From positions 310,001 through 374,000 of the forward strand of contig CAJTHL010000001.1 in assembly GCA_910576205.1 (NCBI GenBank): a stretch of 64,000 bases of DNA, written 5' to 3'. The DNA is from Clostridia bacterium (GTDB taxonomy: Bacteria > Bacillota > Clostridia > Lachnospirales > Lachnospiraceae). Below, piece by piece: positions 36,459-44,915 of the stretch. The notes under the pieces were generated by a model. The model was not told the DNA's origin. It saw only the letters and a program-made list of their open reading frames with translations, and made no database searches. A program made the translations under genes and the position numbers. The first letter of the stretch is position 1. Every line of letters begins with the position of its first letter.

Positions 36459-37679
36459 TTATTTCCCGGTTTTCATATTTTCCCCTGGATTTTTCCTGTA
36501 AAACAAACCGTCCGCCGCCTGCTCCCATTCCGGTTCTCCCGGATCCGCCTGCATCCTGGGCCACCCCTGGGAGATACGCTTCTCAATAGCCATATACGTG
36601 TCCAGGGAGCTAAAGTCTCCTCCTGTACTGATTCGCAGGCCTGCGCTGCCCGCCGCCAGGGCCAGCGCCTCCCCGGGACTTTGTCCCAGAAGCACTCCCT
36701 GCAAAAATCCGGCCACAAAGGTATCTCCCGCCCCATTGGTGGAACGGATGCTTTCAACCTTAAAGGGCGGTGCAAAGCACTCTTTTCCCTGCCACGACGC
36801 AATATCTGCAGGCGCCGCCCTTCCGAAAGCGGCTGTGCTTATGGTCTCCCTGGTTTTCAGATAAGCTCCCTTTTCCCCACATTTGATAACGACTGCCTTT
36901 ACGCCATATTCCAGCAATTCATCTGCCATATCCGCAACCATGGCAAGGTCAAAAATCTGATCCAGCTTCATTTCGGGATATTTCTCCATAGCCTTCAGAT
37001 AGGCGTCCCGGCGCAGCATAAGGAAAAGTTCTTCGTAGCTTGGCATAAAAATATCGGTATAGGGCAGTGTTTTCCGGAAAATACGCTTCCAGTCAGCCTT
37101 TCCCGCCGGGGTATGGATTCCCGGAAAGCTGGTGTCCAGGGAGGTGGTGATCCCCGTGGCCTTAATACGTGAGAAGAATTCTCCCAGCGTTTCCCCCCCG
37201 TCTTCATACATGCACTGCATTCCTGTGGGATAGCCAAAATGAAAAAGAGCCTTTTCCTCCAGCAGCTCCAGAGGAACCGCCCGGACATCATACTTCTGGG
37301 AAGCCCCCCGGCTGTGCAGGATCATCCGGTCCTGGCCGGGCATGGCCACCACCACAGAGGCCGAGGTATGCAAATCTTCCGCCTGGGAAACGATCTGTTT
37401 GCACCCTGTGTCCTGCAGCAGCTTCGATACGATCCCCCCAAAAGGATCCTTTCCCACCCGGCTGAAAATGGTGACGTCCGCCCCTAGGGCATAAAGGGCC
37501 ATACCAGTATTGCCGGCGGAGCCTCCAAGCTGGGTCTTGATTTTATCCAGATAAACCGTACCGCCTGCGCCTGCTCTCTCGCTTCCAGGATTTTCTGTTT
37601 CAAAGACAGGAATGATATCCAGAACCAGTGTACCTGCCACAAGGACCGAGTTTTTATTTGTAATCATCTGATGAATCAT
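36459..37679 (-). CDS. PfkB-family carbohydrate kinase
   Basis: 406 residues, longer than most PfkB kinases (300-330). N-terminal QLGGSAGNTGMALYALG and the C-terminal signature RSTNGAGDTFVAGFLQG with its catalytic Asp are clear. It would phosphorylate a sugar or sugar phosphate for the downstream aldolase or transketolase. The substrate is unknown; the extra length is spread over insertions and a C-terminal tail of about 40 residues. It is the first gene of the operon, with a promoter 27 bases before its ATG. Ribosome binding is by a weak AAAGAG site. Confidence 0.92.
   Translation of the reverse strand: MIHQMITNKNSVLVAGTLVLDIIPVFETENPGSERAGAGGTVYLDKIKTQLGGSAGNTGMALYALGADVTIFSRVGKDPFGGIVSKLLQDTGCKQIVSQAEDLHTSASVVVAMPGQDRMILHSRGASQKYDVRAVPLELLEEKALFHFGYPTGMQCMYEDGGETLGEFFSRIKATGITTSLDTSFPGIHTPAGKADWKRIFRKTLPYTDIFMPSYEELFLMLRRDAYLKAMEKYPEMKLDQIFDLAMVADMADELLEYGVKAVVIKCGEKGAYLKTRETISTAAFGRAAPADIASWQGKECFAPPFKVESIRSTNGAGDTFVAGFLQGVLLGQSPGEALALAAGSAGLRISTGGDFSSLDTYMAIEKRISQGWPRMQADPGEPEWEQAADGLFYRKNPGENMKTGK
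37664..37674. promoter_or_regulatory. TCATCTGATGA repeat, copy 1 (candidate GntR operator)
   Basis: An 11-base near-palindrome covering the start codon region of the PfkB kinase gene. The same 11 bases recur upstream (copy 2). Repetition and symmetry suit a FadR-type regulator, but one copy is within coding sequence. Confidence 0.35.
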
Positions 37680-37705
37680 CTCTTTCTTTTTATTTAATTG
37701 TTATA

Positions 37706-37734
37706 AACATACCATTATTTCGAAAAAAAGTCAA
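37706..37734 (-). promoter_or_regulatory. Promoter of the sugar operon
   Basis: TTGACT (37729-37734), 17-base spacer, TATGTT (37706-37711) on the minus strand, about 27 bases before the PfkB start codon. Confidence 0.65.
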
Positions 37735-37779
37735 CACAAAATGTACATTTTCTTAATTTTTTGTCGTTTTCTGCAATAT

Positions 37780-37790
37780 TCATCTGATGA
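37780..37790. promoter_or_regulatory. TCATCTGATGA repeat, copy 2 (candidate GntR operator)
   Basis: Identical to copy 1 and about 45 bases upstream of the -35 element. Together the two sites bracket the promoter, which would allow looping or dual-site control. Confidence 0.4.
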
Positions 37791-37865
37791 TATATATATT
37801 TTATCTAAATATCGCTCTGCATTTTTGTGCATTTTTAATATTTCCCCTCAGAAAGCCAGGGGGAT

Positions 37866-38195
37866 TCAGACAAAGTCCGGATAATCCCGGAATTTCAGCA
37901 CCCACCTGTTCTCCGACTGATAATAAATCAGCCAGACCCTTATTTTCTTCCCATGAAGCGCCAGCGTGCAGTCATACTCTATGGAGGGAATCCCCGCATA
38001 TTTTTTCTTCTCCTGGGAATGCACCGTAATGTCCCGGACTGTCTGGATTTCCCCCTCCTCATCCCGAAGCTTCAGCATCAGTGGCATAACCCGCCCCGTA
38101 CTGGTAAACCAGCACTCGCAGGCGATTTTCTTCTGTGTGCCCCTGACGCTGCCGGCATCCGCTCCAGGCCCGTTTACGCCAATTCCAAATGCCAT
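37866..38195 (-). CDS. Small conserved-looking protein co-encoded with the Y-family polymerase
   Basis: 109 residues, not recognised. It is beta-rich, without membrane segments, with several aromatic positions (SIEYDCTLALHGKKIRVWLIYY). It begins 22 bases after the polymerase stop on the same strand, so it should be induced with it by DNA damage. A role in lesion bypass or its regulation is a guess from position only. Confidence 0.7.
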   Translation of the reverse strand: MAFGIGVNGPGADAGSVRGTQKKIACECWFTSTGRVMPLMLKLRDEEGEIQTVRDITVHSQEKKKYAGIPSIEYDCTLALHGKKIRVWLIYYQSENRWVLKFRDYPDFV

Positions 38196-38217
38196 GACCT
38201 CTTCCCCCTTTCCGCCC

Positions 38218-39480
38218 CTACAGGACGCTTATTTTCCCATAATCCACAGAACGTTTCTCCCTGGATATCCCTCCGCTCATATGGTCAATGGGCTGGTTTA
38301 AAAACCCGGCCCGCATTACGGCATCCGCTCCAAAACGCCTTCTGATCTCATCCACAGTATAATCCATCCTGCCAAGCTTCTCATAGTCCGTCTCGTCAAA
38401 AATATCCATCTGCCTTCCCAGCCCGGCTCCCCTCACCCCGCCCGTATGGACTCCCAGGTGACGGATGGGCCTTCCGTTCCACAATTCCCGGAACAGCCGG
38501 AAAACCGTCTCATAGATTTCCCAGGTAATATTGGTGGGGCTTTGCAGCTTCCTCTGGTGAGACACATTAGAAAGGTCTGTATAGCGGATTCCCACAGACA
38601 CCACACAGATCTGCACGCCGTCCCGGCGCAGGCGGCCTGCCACCGTCTCACAGAGCGCCAGAAGTACCCGGCCTGCCGTCCCGGCATCCGTCACGTCAAA
38701 AGGCGTGGTGGTGCTGTTTCCGTATCCCTTGTTTGCGGGCGGTTCTTTCAGCACCGGGGAAATGTCTATCCCATTGGCAAAGCTCCAGATCATCTCCCCC
38801 TGTTTTTTCAGCACGCTTTTTAACCATGCGGGATCCGCCTTTGCCAGCTGTCCGATGGTCCGTATCCCCATGGAGAGCAGCTTATCCCTGGTGGCCTGTC
38901 CCACAAAAAACAGATCCGACACAGGCAGCGGCCACATTTTTTCCCCCAGCTCCTCCGGATACAGTGTGTGTACCCGGTCCGGTTTCCGAAAATCAGAGGC
39001 CATCTTCGCAAGCAGTTTATTTTTGGATACTCCCACATTGACCGTAAAGCCCAGCTCCTCCCGGATGCGGTCTTTTATCTGGGCCGCCACTGCCTCCGGG
39101 GAGCCGAAGAGGTGGCAGCTTGCGCTCATATCCACAAACGCCTCATCGATGCTGTACTGCTCCACCACATCCGAATACTCCCGCAGGATTTCCATAAATG
39201 CGGCGGAGCATTTCTCATACAGATTATAATTGGGCGGCGCCAGTACCAGGGCAGGGCATTTCCTCCGGGCTTCCCAGATGGCCTCACCTGTCCTGATTCC
39301 ATATTTTTTGGCCGGAATGGACTTTGCCAGTATTATCCCATGCCGCAAAGCGACGTCCCCTCCCACCGCCGATGCAATCTCCCTTAAATCCTGTTTTCCC
39401 CCTTTATGCGCCAGACGGTAAACGGCCTCCCAGGAAAGGAAGGCCGAATTTACATCAACATGAAAAACAACATTTTTCAA
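38218..39480 (-). CDS. dinB: Y-family DNA polymerase (DinB/Pol IV type)
   Basis: 420 residues. Catalytic acidic residues are visible in HVDVNSAFLSWEA (first Asp) and YSIDEAFVDM (Asp-Glu pair); the thumb motif VGVSKNKLLAKMASDFRKPD and little-finger region follow. It performs error-prone synthesis past lesions. The C-terminus is longer than E. coli DinB (351 residues). Start choice is uncertain: GTG at 39495 abuts its own GGGAGG site, while TTG at 39480 has GAGG 9 bases upstream and gives the usual N-terminus, so TTG is preferred. Two LexA-type boxes cover the promoter and start region. Confidence 0.88.
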   Translation of the reverse strand: MKNVVFHVDVNSAFLSWEAVYRLAHKGGKQDLREIASAVGGDVALRHGIILAKSIPAKKYGIRTGEAIWEARRKCPALVLAPPNYNLYEKCSAAFMEILREYSDVVEQYSIDEAFVDMSASCHLFGSPEAVAAQIKDRIREELGFTVNVGVSKNKLLAKMASDFRKPDRVHTLYPEELGEKMWPLPVSDLFFVGQATRDKLLSMGIRTIGQLAKADPAWLKSVLKKQGEMIWSFANGIDISPVLKEPPANKGYGNSTTTPFDVTDAGTAGRVLLALCETVAGRLRRDGVQICVVSVGIRYTDLSNVSHQRKLQSPTNITWEIYETVFRLFRELWNGRPIRHLGVHTGGVRGAGLGRQMDIFDETDYEKLGRMDYTVDEIRRRFGADAVMRAGFLNQPIDHMSGGISREKRSVDYGKISVL

Positions 39481-39490
39481 ACGTATGTTC
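39479..39490 (-). promoter_or_regulatory. LexA-type SOS box overlapping the polymerase start
   Basis: GAACATACGTTT on the minus strand, matching the Gram-positive GAAC-N4-GTTC pattern at all but the last base. It lies at the translation start, downstream of the -10 box. Confidence 0.65.
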
Positions 39491-39508
39491 CTCACCTCCC
39501 GTAAGAGG

Positions 39509-39537
39509 ATTTTATCAAACGTACGTTCTTACTTCAA
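39509..39537 (-). promoter_or_regulatory. Promoter of the Y-family polymerase operon
   Basis: TTGAAG (39532-39537), 17-base spacer, TAAAAT (39509-39514) on the minus strand. The spacer contains the distal LexA box. Confidence 0.7.
39517..39528 (-). promoter_or_regulatory. LexA-type SOS box in the promoter spacer
   Basis: GAACGTACGTTT on the minus strand, placed between the -35 and -10 elements, so bound LexA would block RNA polymerase. Confidence 0.7.
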
Positions 39538-39596
39538 GCGGTAATTTATCCCATCCCTATAGGGGATTCCCTGTCTGCTCATGCCCTAAGATCCCT

Positions 39597-40346
39597 TCAC
39601 TGGTTCAGATACCGCATAACCCCCATATGAATGGCCCAGGCCAGCCGTTCCTGATAGTTTTCATCCTGGAGTTTTTTGCATTCCTCCCAGTTGCTTAGGA
39701 AACCGCACTCCACAATACAGATGGGCGGACTCGTTTTCTTCAGCAGATAATAGCTGTCATTGGCCTTTGCCTGGCGTTTGTTGTCGGGATCTGCCACCCG
39801 GATCAGCTCCTCCTGGAGAATCTCCGCCATAGCCTTCCCCTCCGTGGAGGTACTATAATAAAAAACCTGGGCTCCGTGAATGCTCTCCTCATGGTAGCTG
39901 TTCTGGTGGATACTGACCACACAGGCCGGATTCTCCTCGTTCATCAGGCTGCACCGGCGTTTCATGTCCTGCACCTTTTTGTTGCTGGCCCCCTCGTCGT
40001 AGAGGCCGGCATCGCTCTCCCGGGTCATAATTACCCGGATTCCCTGCTGCTCCAGAAGAAGCCTCACCTTATTTGCCAGAATAAGGTTCAGATCCTTTTC
40101 CTGGGTTCCGTCCACGCCGATCTTTCCAGGATCATTCCCCCCATGGCCGGCATCCAGAATCACACACAGTTCCTCCTTTCCCTTCTCCGCCGAGCCGGAT
40201 CTGGCCGGTACATTCTTTCCGGAAAACAGGAACCAGGCGCTTCCCAGCACCAGAAACGCCATAAGAATCTCCAGAAAGCGCCTTTTGCTATACCTTAACA
40301 GACTGCCTGGAAAATGAGTCCTTTTACTGTCATGAACAACCCCCAT
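39597..40346 (-). CDS. N-acetylmuramoyl-L-alanine amidase (Amidase_3, CwlD-like)
   Basis: 249 residues: a membrane anchor near residues 24-42 and a zinc amidase_3 domain with ILDAGHGGNDPG (zinc His), the Glu in the NLILANKVRLLLEQ helix region, SIHQNSYHE (second His) and IVECGFLSN (catalytic Glu). Among Firmicutes it most resembles CwlD, which makes muramic-lactam precursors in spore cortex. A vegetative hydrolase is an alternative. Start at ATG 40346 is chosen because the in-frame ATG at 40361 lies in the terminator stem of the upstream gene; the GGGGG site for 40346 is itself in that hairpin. Confidence 0.85.
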   Translation of the reverse strand: MGVVHDSKRTHFPGSLLRYSKRRFLEILMAFLVLGSAWFLFSGKNVPARSGSAEKGKEELCVILDAGHGGNDPGKIGVDGTQEKDLNLILANKVRLLLEQQGIRVIMTRESDAGLYDEGASNKKVQDMKRRCSLMNEENPACVVSIHQNSYHEESIHGAQVFYYSTSTEGKAMAEILQEELIRVADPDNKRQAKANDSYYLLKKTSPPICIVECGFLSNWEECKKLQDENYQERLAWAIHMGVMRYLNQ

Positions 40347-40391
40347 AAAAAACCCCCGCATATACTCAGTTCACTGTAGTATATGTGGGAG
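40347..40391 (-). terminator. Terminator of the GH18 gene, abutting the amidase start
   Basis: CCCACATATACT (40379-40390) pairs with AGTATATGCGGG, one mismatch, and six T residues follow on the minus strand (40347-40352), ending one base before the amidase ATG. Confidence 0.75.
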
Positions 40392-40400
40392 TTTTCCCTT

Positions 40401-42212
40401 TTAATTCACATATTTTAAAATTACATCCCAGATAGTAGAACGCTCCAGGCCCAGCTTCCAGGCGGCGATTCCGCCCAGGTTGTACTCCTTGATGAGCTTC
40501 GCCTTCTCCTCTATGGAAGTCTCCTCCTCCAGCCAGATTTTATAGATATCATTTTCGTTCTGGTATTCCACGTAATACTGTCCGTGTTCCTCCGACCAGT
40601 TGCGCTCCGCGCCGTTGTTGGTCACATACTTGTCCGCATTGTCCATGCCCACCTCAGCCTCGCAGGAAGCCAGATATCCGTCCACGGCCCCCTCGTCTGT
40701 GGATGGCGACAGCTTCCATACTCTGGTGTAGAAGGGTACCGCATTGATAACCTTCTCCGCAGGCACCTCCTCCAGCGTCCCCTCGATTCCCTGTCTTACA
40801 AAATCAATGGATGCCACGGAGCCCGCCGTTGTGGAGCCCTTGGGAGTCTCGTCATATCCCATAATAATCACATAATCCGCAAACACGCCCTGCTCCGCAC
40901 GGTCATAAAACAGATTGTATTCCGCCGGCACATAGTTGTCCACAGAAAGCACGATCCCGTTGATGCGGCACATAATGGACAGCTCCCGGATAAACTCCAC
41001 ATAGCCCCTGGCCGTCTCCCCGTTAATATACTCCATATCCAGGTTGATACCGTCCAGGTCATACTGGATTGCCTGGGCAATCAAGTTGCTCACCAGCCTC
41101 TGCCTGTTGGAAGTCTTGGTGAAGATCTCGTAATTGGTGATCTCGTCCTTGTAGGTGATATCCTCCACCAGAGCCCACACCTCTATGCCGTTCTGATGAC
41201 AATGGTTTACATACTCCTGGCTGGCCAGGGATTCGATTCCCCCCTCATTGTCCTTTAACCGGAACCAGGTGGGGGAAATGGTATTCAGCCCCTTTACGTC
41301 CGCCAGCACCTTATAAATATTCTCATTGGCCGTCTGGTTTGTTACCTGGTGCCATGCCAGATTGATCTTGTAATCCTTGGAAATGCTCTCGTAAACGGGC
41401 TCCTGGAACTGTGCGCTTAAGGTTTCCTCCCCAAAGGTACTAAGAAGCCGCTTATCCTGCACATATCCGATAAAGCCGTCCTGGGTGCGTACCCGTGTCC
41501 ACTCCTCGATCTCCTCCGGCTCCTCCAGCACATAGAGCTTATCTCCCTTTTTCACCTCCGTGAGAACCGGCCGCTTGATACCCGCCTGGTCCCGGACCTG
41601 GGTGTCCTTCTTCACTTCCGCCGTCTTTACGGTTCCAAACTCCGTACTGATGGTCACCCGGTGTACAGGCTCCGCCTGGTAGTCAAATGTCATGGCCGTA
41701 AATTTCTGAATATATTCCAACGCCACATAGGCCGTACTTCCGTCCAGCCTCACCGGCGCGTATGCTTCGCTCTGCTTTGTCTTTCCCATGGTGTACTCAT
41801 TGCTTCCGGCCGCCGCCGTCACCAGCTCCGTGGGCATGGCATACAACAGGCTGTTCTCCTGGAAATCCCAGTAAAACCGGGAATTCAGCCTTTCATACAG
41901 GAAATCCGTATCCACATAGACCTGTCCGTCTATAAGCTTTCCCTTTTCCTCCAGAAGCTCCTCGCCGAAAATAATGGCAACCTCATCCTCCCCGCTTACC
42001 TGAAAATAGGCCTGGTAATCCACCAGCTCTTTGGACGGGCTGTATTTTTTAACAAGAAATCCAATCCCCATAATCAAAGCGATCAGCAGCATCAGAATGA
42101 CTACCGCCACAACCGGGATAATCCTTCTCATTCTTTGTCTTTGTTTTTCCCTCATTCTTTGTCTCTGTCTCGGACTCAGCTTTTTTCCTCTTCTTCTTGC
42201 TTTCGATGTCAT
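40401..42212 (-). CDS. Membrane-anchored GH18 glycosidase with SH3-type domain
   Basis: 603 residues. A very basic cytoplasmic N-terminus (repeated RQRMREKQ-type units) leads to one membrane segment near 30-53, a region resembling copper-amine-oxidase N-terminal repeats (about 70-190), an SH3_3-like segment (205-260), and a GH18 barrel with catalytic DGINLDMEY near residue 395. Related YaaH/SleL-like proteins cut peptidoglycan or spore cortex. Its own terminator follows the stop, so it is probably transcribed alone, but it precedes the CwlD-like gene, making a cell-wall or spore role likely. Confidence 0.88.
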   Translation of the reverse strand: MTSKARRRGKKLSPRQRQRMREKQRQRMRRIIPVVAVVILMLLIALIMGIGFLVKKYSPSKELVDYQAYFQVSGEDEVAIIFGEELLEEKGKLIDGQVYVDTDFLYERLNSRFYWDFQENSLLYAMPTELVTAAAGSNEYTMGKTKQSEAYAPVRLDGSTAYVALEYIQKFTAMTFDYQAEPVHRVTISTEFGTVKTAEVKKDTQVRDQAGIKRPVLTEVKKGDKLYVLEEPEEIEEWTRVRTQDGFIGYVQDKRLLSTFGEETLSAQFQEPVYESISKDYKINLAWHQVTNQTANENIYKVLADVKGLNTISPTWFRLKDNEGGIESLASQEYVNHCHQNGIEVWALVEDITYKDEITNYEIFTKTSNRQRLVSNLIAQAIQYDLDGINLDMEYINGETARGYVEFIRELSIMCRINGIVLSVDNYVPAEYNLFYDRAEQGVFADYVIIMGYDETPKGSTTAGSVASIDFVRQGIEGTLEEVPAEKVINAVPFYTRVWKLSPSTDEGAVDGYLASCEAEVGMDNADKYVTNNGAERNWSEEHGQYYVEYQNENDIYKIWLEEETSIEEKAKLIKEYNLGGIAAWKLGLERSTIWDVILKYVN

Positions 42213-42753
42213 TGAGGTACCTCCTGTTCTATTCTATTCTACTACAAAAGAATAGCCCCGTCATCCTTTTTTCGACATTTTTTTCAAAACAATTCCGCTG
42301 CCCCCGGACATTTTCCGCAGGAATTTTCGCATCCGGCGCAGAGGGGCCTTGCCATCTGCTTTGTCTCCCGCGGAAGTTTCCCGGGGCCTCCCATTCCAAA
42401 AGGAGTTCCGTGATATAGCTTGTCATAAAAAAGCCGGATTCATACGATTATTCGGTTTCTTTCTCATCACATCGGAAAGCTGCGCCGAGGCGGCGCCTGA
42501 AACTAGAGCGTTAAAAAGAAAACGGACTTACACAAAAGCGATCCTGCACTGCCCTCCTTCCCCTGTTTTTTCATCCGGTTTTTTTCGACAATTCCATTAT
42601 ATACACATTTTCCTGCCAATTTCAAGCAATCTGAAAATTTCAGATTCCCTTTATACATTTTTAAGAAAAATTGTCAGTTTTGCCATATTGACTTCTATTT
42701 AACTATTGTATATACTTCTATAATTGTATATAATATATACAGGAAGTGATGAT
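42213..42753. other. Gene-free gap of 541 bases between the GH18 gene and mecA
   Basis: Divergent intergenic region. It holds the mecA promoter near its right end and a short GC-rich palindrome GCGCCG/CGGCGC near 42485-42500 with no T-run. The rest is AT-rich on the mecA side. No open frame here has a ribosome binding site or recognisable product. Confidence 0.6.
42688..42716 (+). promoter_or_regulatory. Promoter of mecA
   Basis: TTGACT (42688-42693), 17-base spacer, TATACT (42711-42716), among the best sigma-A matches in the window; about 37 bases before the ATG. Confidence 0.8.
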
Positions 42754-43494
42754 ATGAGGATTGAAAAAATAAACGACAACCAGATACGTTGTACACTCAC
42801 CAAGACAGACCTGGCGGACCGTCAGCTCCATCTCAGTGAGCTTGCTTATGGTACGGAAAAGGCCAAAAATCTTTTTCGTGACATGATGCAGCAGGCATCC
42901 CTGGATTTTGGTTTCGAAGCGGATAATACCCCTCTTATGATTGAGGCCATTCCTCTGCCCAATGAATGTATTGTTTTAATTATCACCAAGGTGGAGGATC
43001 CCGAGGAGCTGGATACGCGCTTTGCCAAATTTGCCCCCTCCACAGACACCACCGCAGATTTATTTACGGAAACTACCGGTCTGCTGCCCGAGGGAGCCGA
43101 TAATATCCTGGATATCTTCCGCAAGCTTCTGGACCGTCATCTAAAGGATGCCGCCCAGGCTGCAGAGCAGACGGACGCCGCGCCTCTGGCGGATAATCTG
43201 GATCTGGCCAGGACCTACCGTTTTGACTCTCTGGACACATTGATAGCGGCCGCCCATATTTTAAAGGATTTTTACCAGGGAAACAACTCCCTTTACAAAA
43301 ATGACGCGGATATGGATTACCGCCTGGTGGTACGCAAATCTTCCCATACGCCGGAGGATTTCAACAAGATTACGAACATTCTGTCGGAATATGGAGCCAG
43401 TGAAAAGTATATTCCCACCAGTGAGGCCTATCTGGAAGAGCGCGGTGCGCTGATTATCCGGGATAAGGCTTTACAGCGGCTGGCAATGCTTTAA
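42754..43494 (+). CDS. mecA: Adaptor protein MecA
   Basis: 246 residues. The N-terminal MRIEKINDNQIRCTLTKTDL motif and the C-terminal substrate/ClpC-binding half (YRFDSLDTLIAAAHIL ... YRLVVRKSSHTPEDF) are typical. MecA hands substrates to the ClpC unfoldase. The Asp/Ala-rich linker near 110-150 is longer than in B. subtilis MecA. ATG at 42754 has AGGAAGTG upstream. It is a single-gene unit between a strong promoter and a strong terminator. Confidence 0.9.
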   Translation: MRIEKINDNQIRCTLTKTDLADRQLHLSELAYGTEKAKNLFRDMMQQASLDFGFEADNTPLMIEAIPLPNECIVLIITKVEDPEELDTRFAKFAPSTDTTADLFTETTGLLPEGADNILDIFRKLLDRHLKDAAQAAEQTDAAPLADNLDLARTYRFDSLDTLIAAAHILKDFYQGNNSLYKNDADMDYRLVVRKSSHTPEDFNKITNILSEYGASEKYIPTSEAYLEERGALIIRDKALQRLAML

Positions 43495-43511
43495 AAAAGA
43501 TTTTCCAGACC

Positions 43512-43554
43512 AAAAAAACGCCCTGCGAAACCCAATCGGTACAGGGCGTTTTTT
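43512..43554. terminator. Bidirectional terminator between mecA and the DUF1858 gene
   Basis: A-tract with ACGCCCTG (43518-43525) and CAGGGCGT (43542-43549) followed by T residues; symmetrical flanks serve both convergent genes. Confidence 0.9.
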
Positions 43555-43599
43555 GTTATTCCAGGTATAACTCCCCGGTTTCCGGACAAAAATCTGTAA

Positions 43600-43806
43600 T
43601 TATTCCGCTGCTTCCAGGAAATTGTTCAGCCGTGCCACCAGCACGTCCGCGTCCATACCGTGAACCATGGCAGCCTCCTCCAGGCTCTCCATCTGAGAGG
43701 ACGGGCAGCCAACACAGTGCATACCCTCCCGCATAAGAATGGGCGCAATATTCTCATTCATCTGAAGCAGCTGTCCGATAAGCATATCCTTTGTTATTTT
43801 TTCCAT
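43600..43806 (-). CDS. DUF1858 family small protein
   Basis: 68 residues of the DUF1858 family, with the family motif [18 protein letters not shown] including C31 and C34. Such proteins are thought to bind metal or an iron-sulfur/hybrid-cluster partner; function is unproven. ATG at 43806 follows GGAGGG. It is divergent from the ferredoxin gene across an AT-rich promoter gap. Confidence 0.85.
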   Translation of the reverse strand: MEKITKDMLIGQLLQMNENIAPILMREGMHCVGCPSSQMESLEEAAMVHGMDADVLVARLNNFLEAAE

Positions 43807-44007
43807 AATGTGTGTTCCCTCCTTATTTAGTTCTCTCTTAAATCCCGAAAAAACTACCTGTCTCATTATAAGCGAAATCCGACTATTTTGCAAGGAATTA
43901 TATAGAGAAATTTCTAAATTTTTCACTTGTATATTATACCCTTTTATATTAAAATATAGCCAGGGTCTGAAAAGACCAGAACGAGAACATAAAAGGAGGA
44001 TACTATC

Positions 44008-44178
44008 ATGGCATATGTTATCAGTGATGACTGCGTAAGTTGCGGCGCCTGCGCAGAGGTTTGTCCTGCAGAGGCTATCAAAGAGGGAGACGGCAAGTAT
44101 GTGATCGATCCCGATGCATGCCTGGACTGCGGCACCTGCGAGGCTGAGTGCCCCAACGAGGCTATCAGCGCGGAATAA
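44008..44178 (+). CDS. 2[4Fe-4S] ferredoxin
   Basis: 56 residues with two CxxCxxCxxxC clusters: C9, C12, C15, C19 and C38, C41, C44, C48. This is a clostridial-type low-potential electron carrier for fermentation and hydrogen metabolism. ATG at 44008 has AAAGGAGGA about 8 bases upstream. It stands alone between an AT-rich promoter region and a terminator, and its codon use suggests high expression. Confidence 0.95.
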   Translation: MAYVISDDCVSCGACAEVCPAEAIKEGDGKYVIDPDACLDCGTCEAECPNEAISAE

Positions 44179-44188
44179 GAAACGATTT

Positions 44189-44222
44189 AAAAGAGACAGG
44201 CCTACACGGTCTGTCTCTTTTT
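44189..44222. terminator. Bidirectional terminator between ferredoxin and MerR genes
   Basis: AAAAGAGACAG (44189-44199) and CTGTCTCTTTTT (44211-44222). The MerR stop codon at 44202 lies inside the loop. Confidence 0.85.
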
Positions 44223-44792
44223 CAGTCCAAATAACCCAGGCTTCTTTTTTTCTTCCTTCCTGCTAAACAGAGCAAGCTGTTTTCTGGTTTTCTGGGAATT
44301 GCGGATAGCCTCGTCCAGCTTCTTGAAACGCTCGTCCTCCCGCTCCTCCTTCATGCGCAGCAGATAATCCATCTCCTTAATCACATGGTCGCCCACCTGG
44401 ATGCTGATCTCTTTTCCAAGCTGCTCGGTGTTGTCCTCCAGGGCTTCGGATATGAGCCTGCTCATTATGGTCTGGAACTGGAACATTTTTTCCTCCGGAT
44501 CTCCGGCGGTCCTTACCGCCCCAGGCTCCAGCCTGGCCACCAGCCCGCCGATCTGCAGGTCTCCATTTCCAAGCTCTGGCAGAATCCCCTTGATAGCCTT
44601 TAGCTGAACTCCCTGTTCCTTCAGCTCCTTGATATTCCGGAAAAGCCGGATGTTTTCTTCTGTATAATAACGGTGACCCATCTCGTTTCGGGGAATCGAA
44701 AGCTCCAGCTCCTCTTCCCAGTAACGAAGAACATGAGCCTCCACGTCTATCAGCTTAGACGCATCGGAAATCATATAGCGCGTTTCACTCAT
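44202..44792 (-). CDS. MerR-family transcriptional regulator
   Basis: 196 residues: MerR helix-turn-helix ([23 protein letters not shown] ... [23 protein letters not shown]), then a coiled-coil and a Lys/Glu-rich tail. The short HTH with [10 protein letters not shown] resembles the RacA/YfmP-like group with no metal-binding cysteines, so a metal role is unlikely. ATG at 44792 sits 6 bases from GGAGGG; the in-frame ATG at 44798 is too close to it. The target is unknown. Confidence 0.85.
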   Translation of the reverse strand: MSETRYMISDASKLIDVEAHVLRYWEEELELSIPRNEMGHRYYTEENIRLFRNIKELKEQGVQLKAIKGILPELGNGDLQIGGLVARLEPGAVRTAGDPEEKMFQFQTIMSRLISEALEDNTEQLGKEISIQVGDHVIKEMDYLLRMKEEREDERFKKLDEAIRNSQKTRKQLALFSRKEEKKKPGLFGLKKRQTV

Positions 44793-44915
44793 GTGCATCC
44801 CTCCAATATGTAAATATTTTACATTTTTTAAATTATAGCATGGCTTGTCCCCGGATACAAGCATATTTTGTAATTTTTTTACAATTTTGTGCAAAAGTCT
44901 GTGGAAATAAACCTT

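Noticed and set aside
42229..42426. Small minus-strand frame upstream of the GH18 gene
   Set aside because: No ribosome binding site and no recognisable sequence; it lies in a promoter gap.
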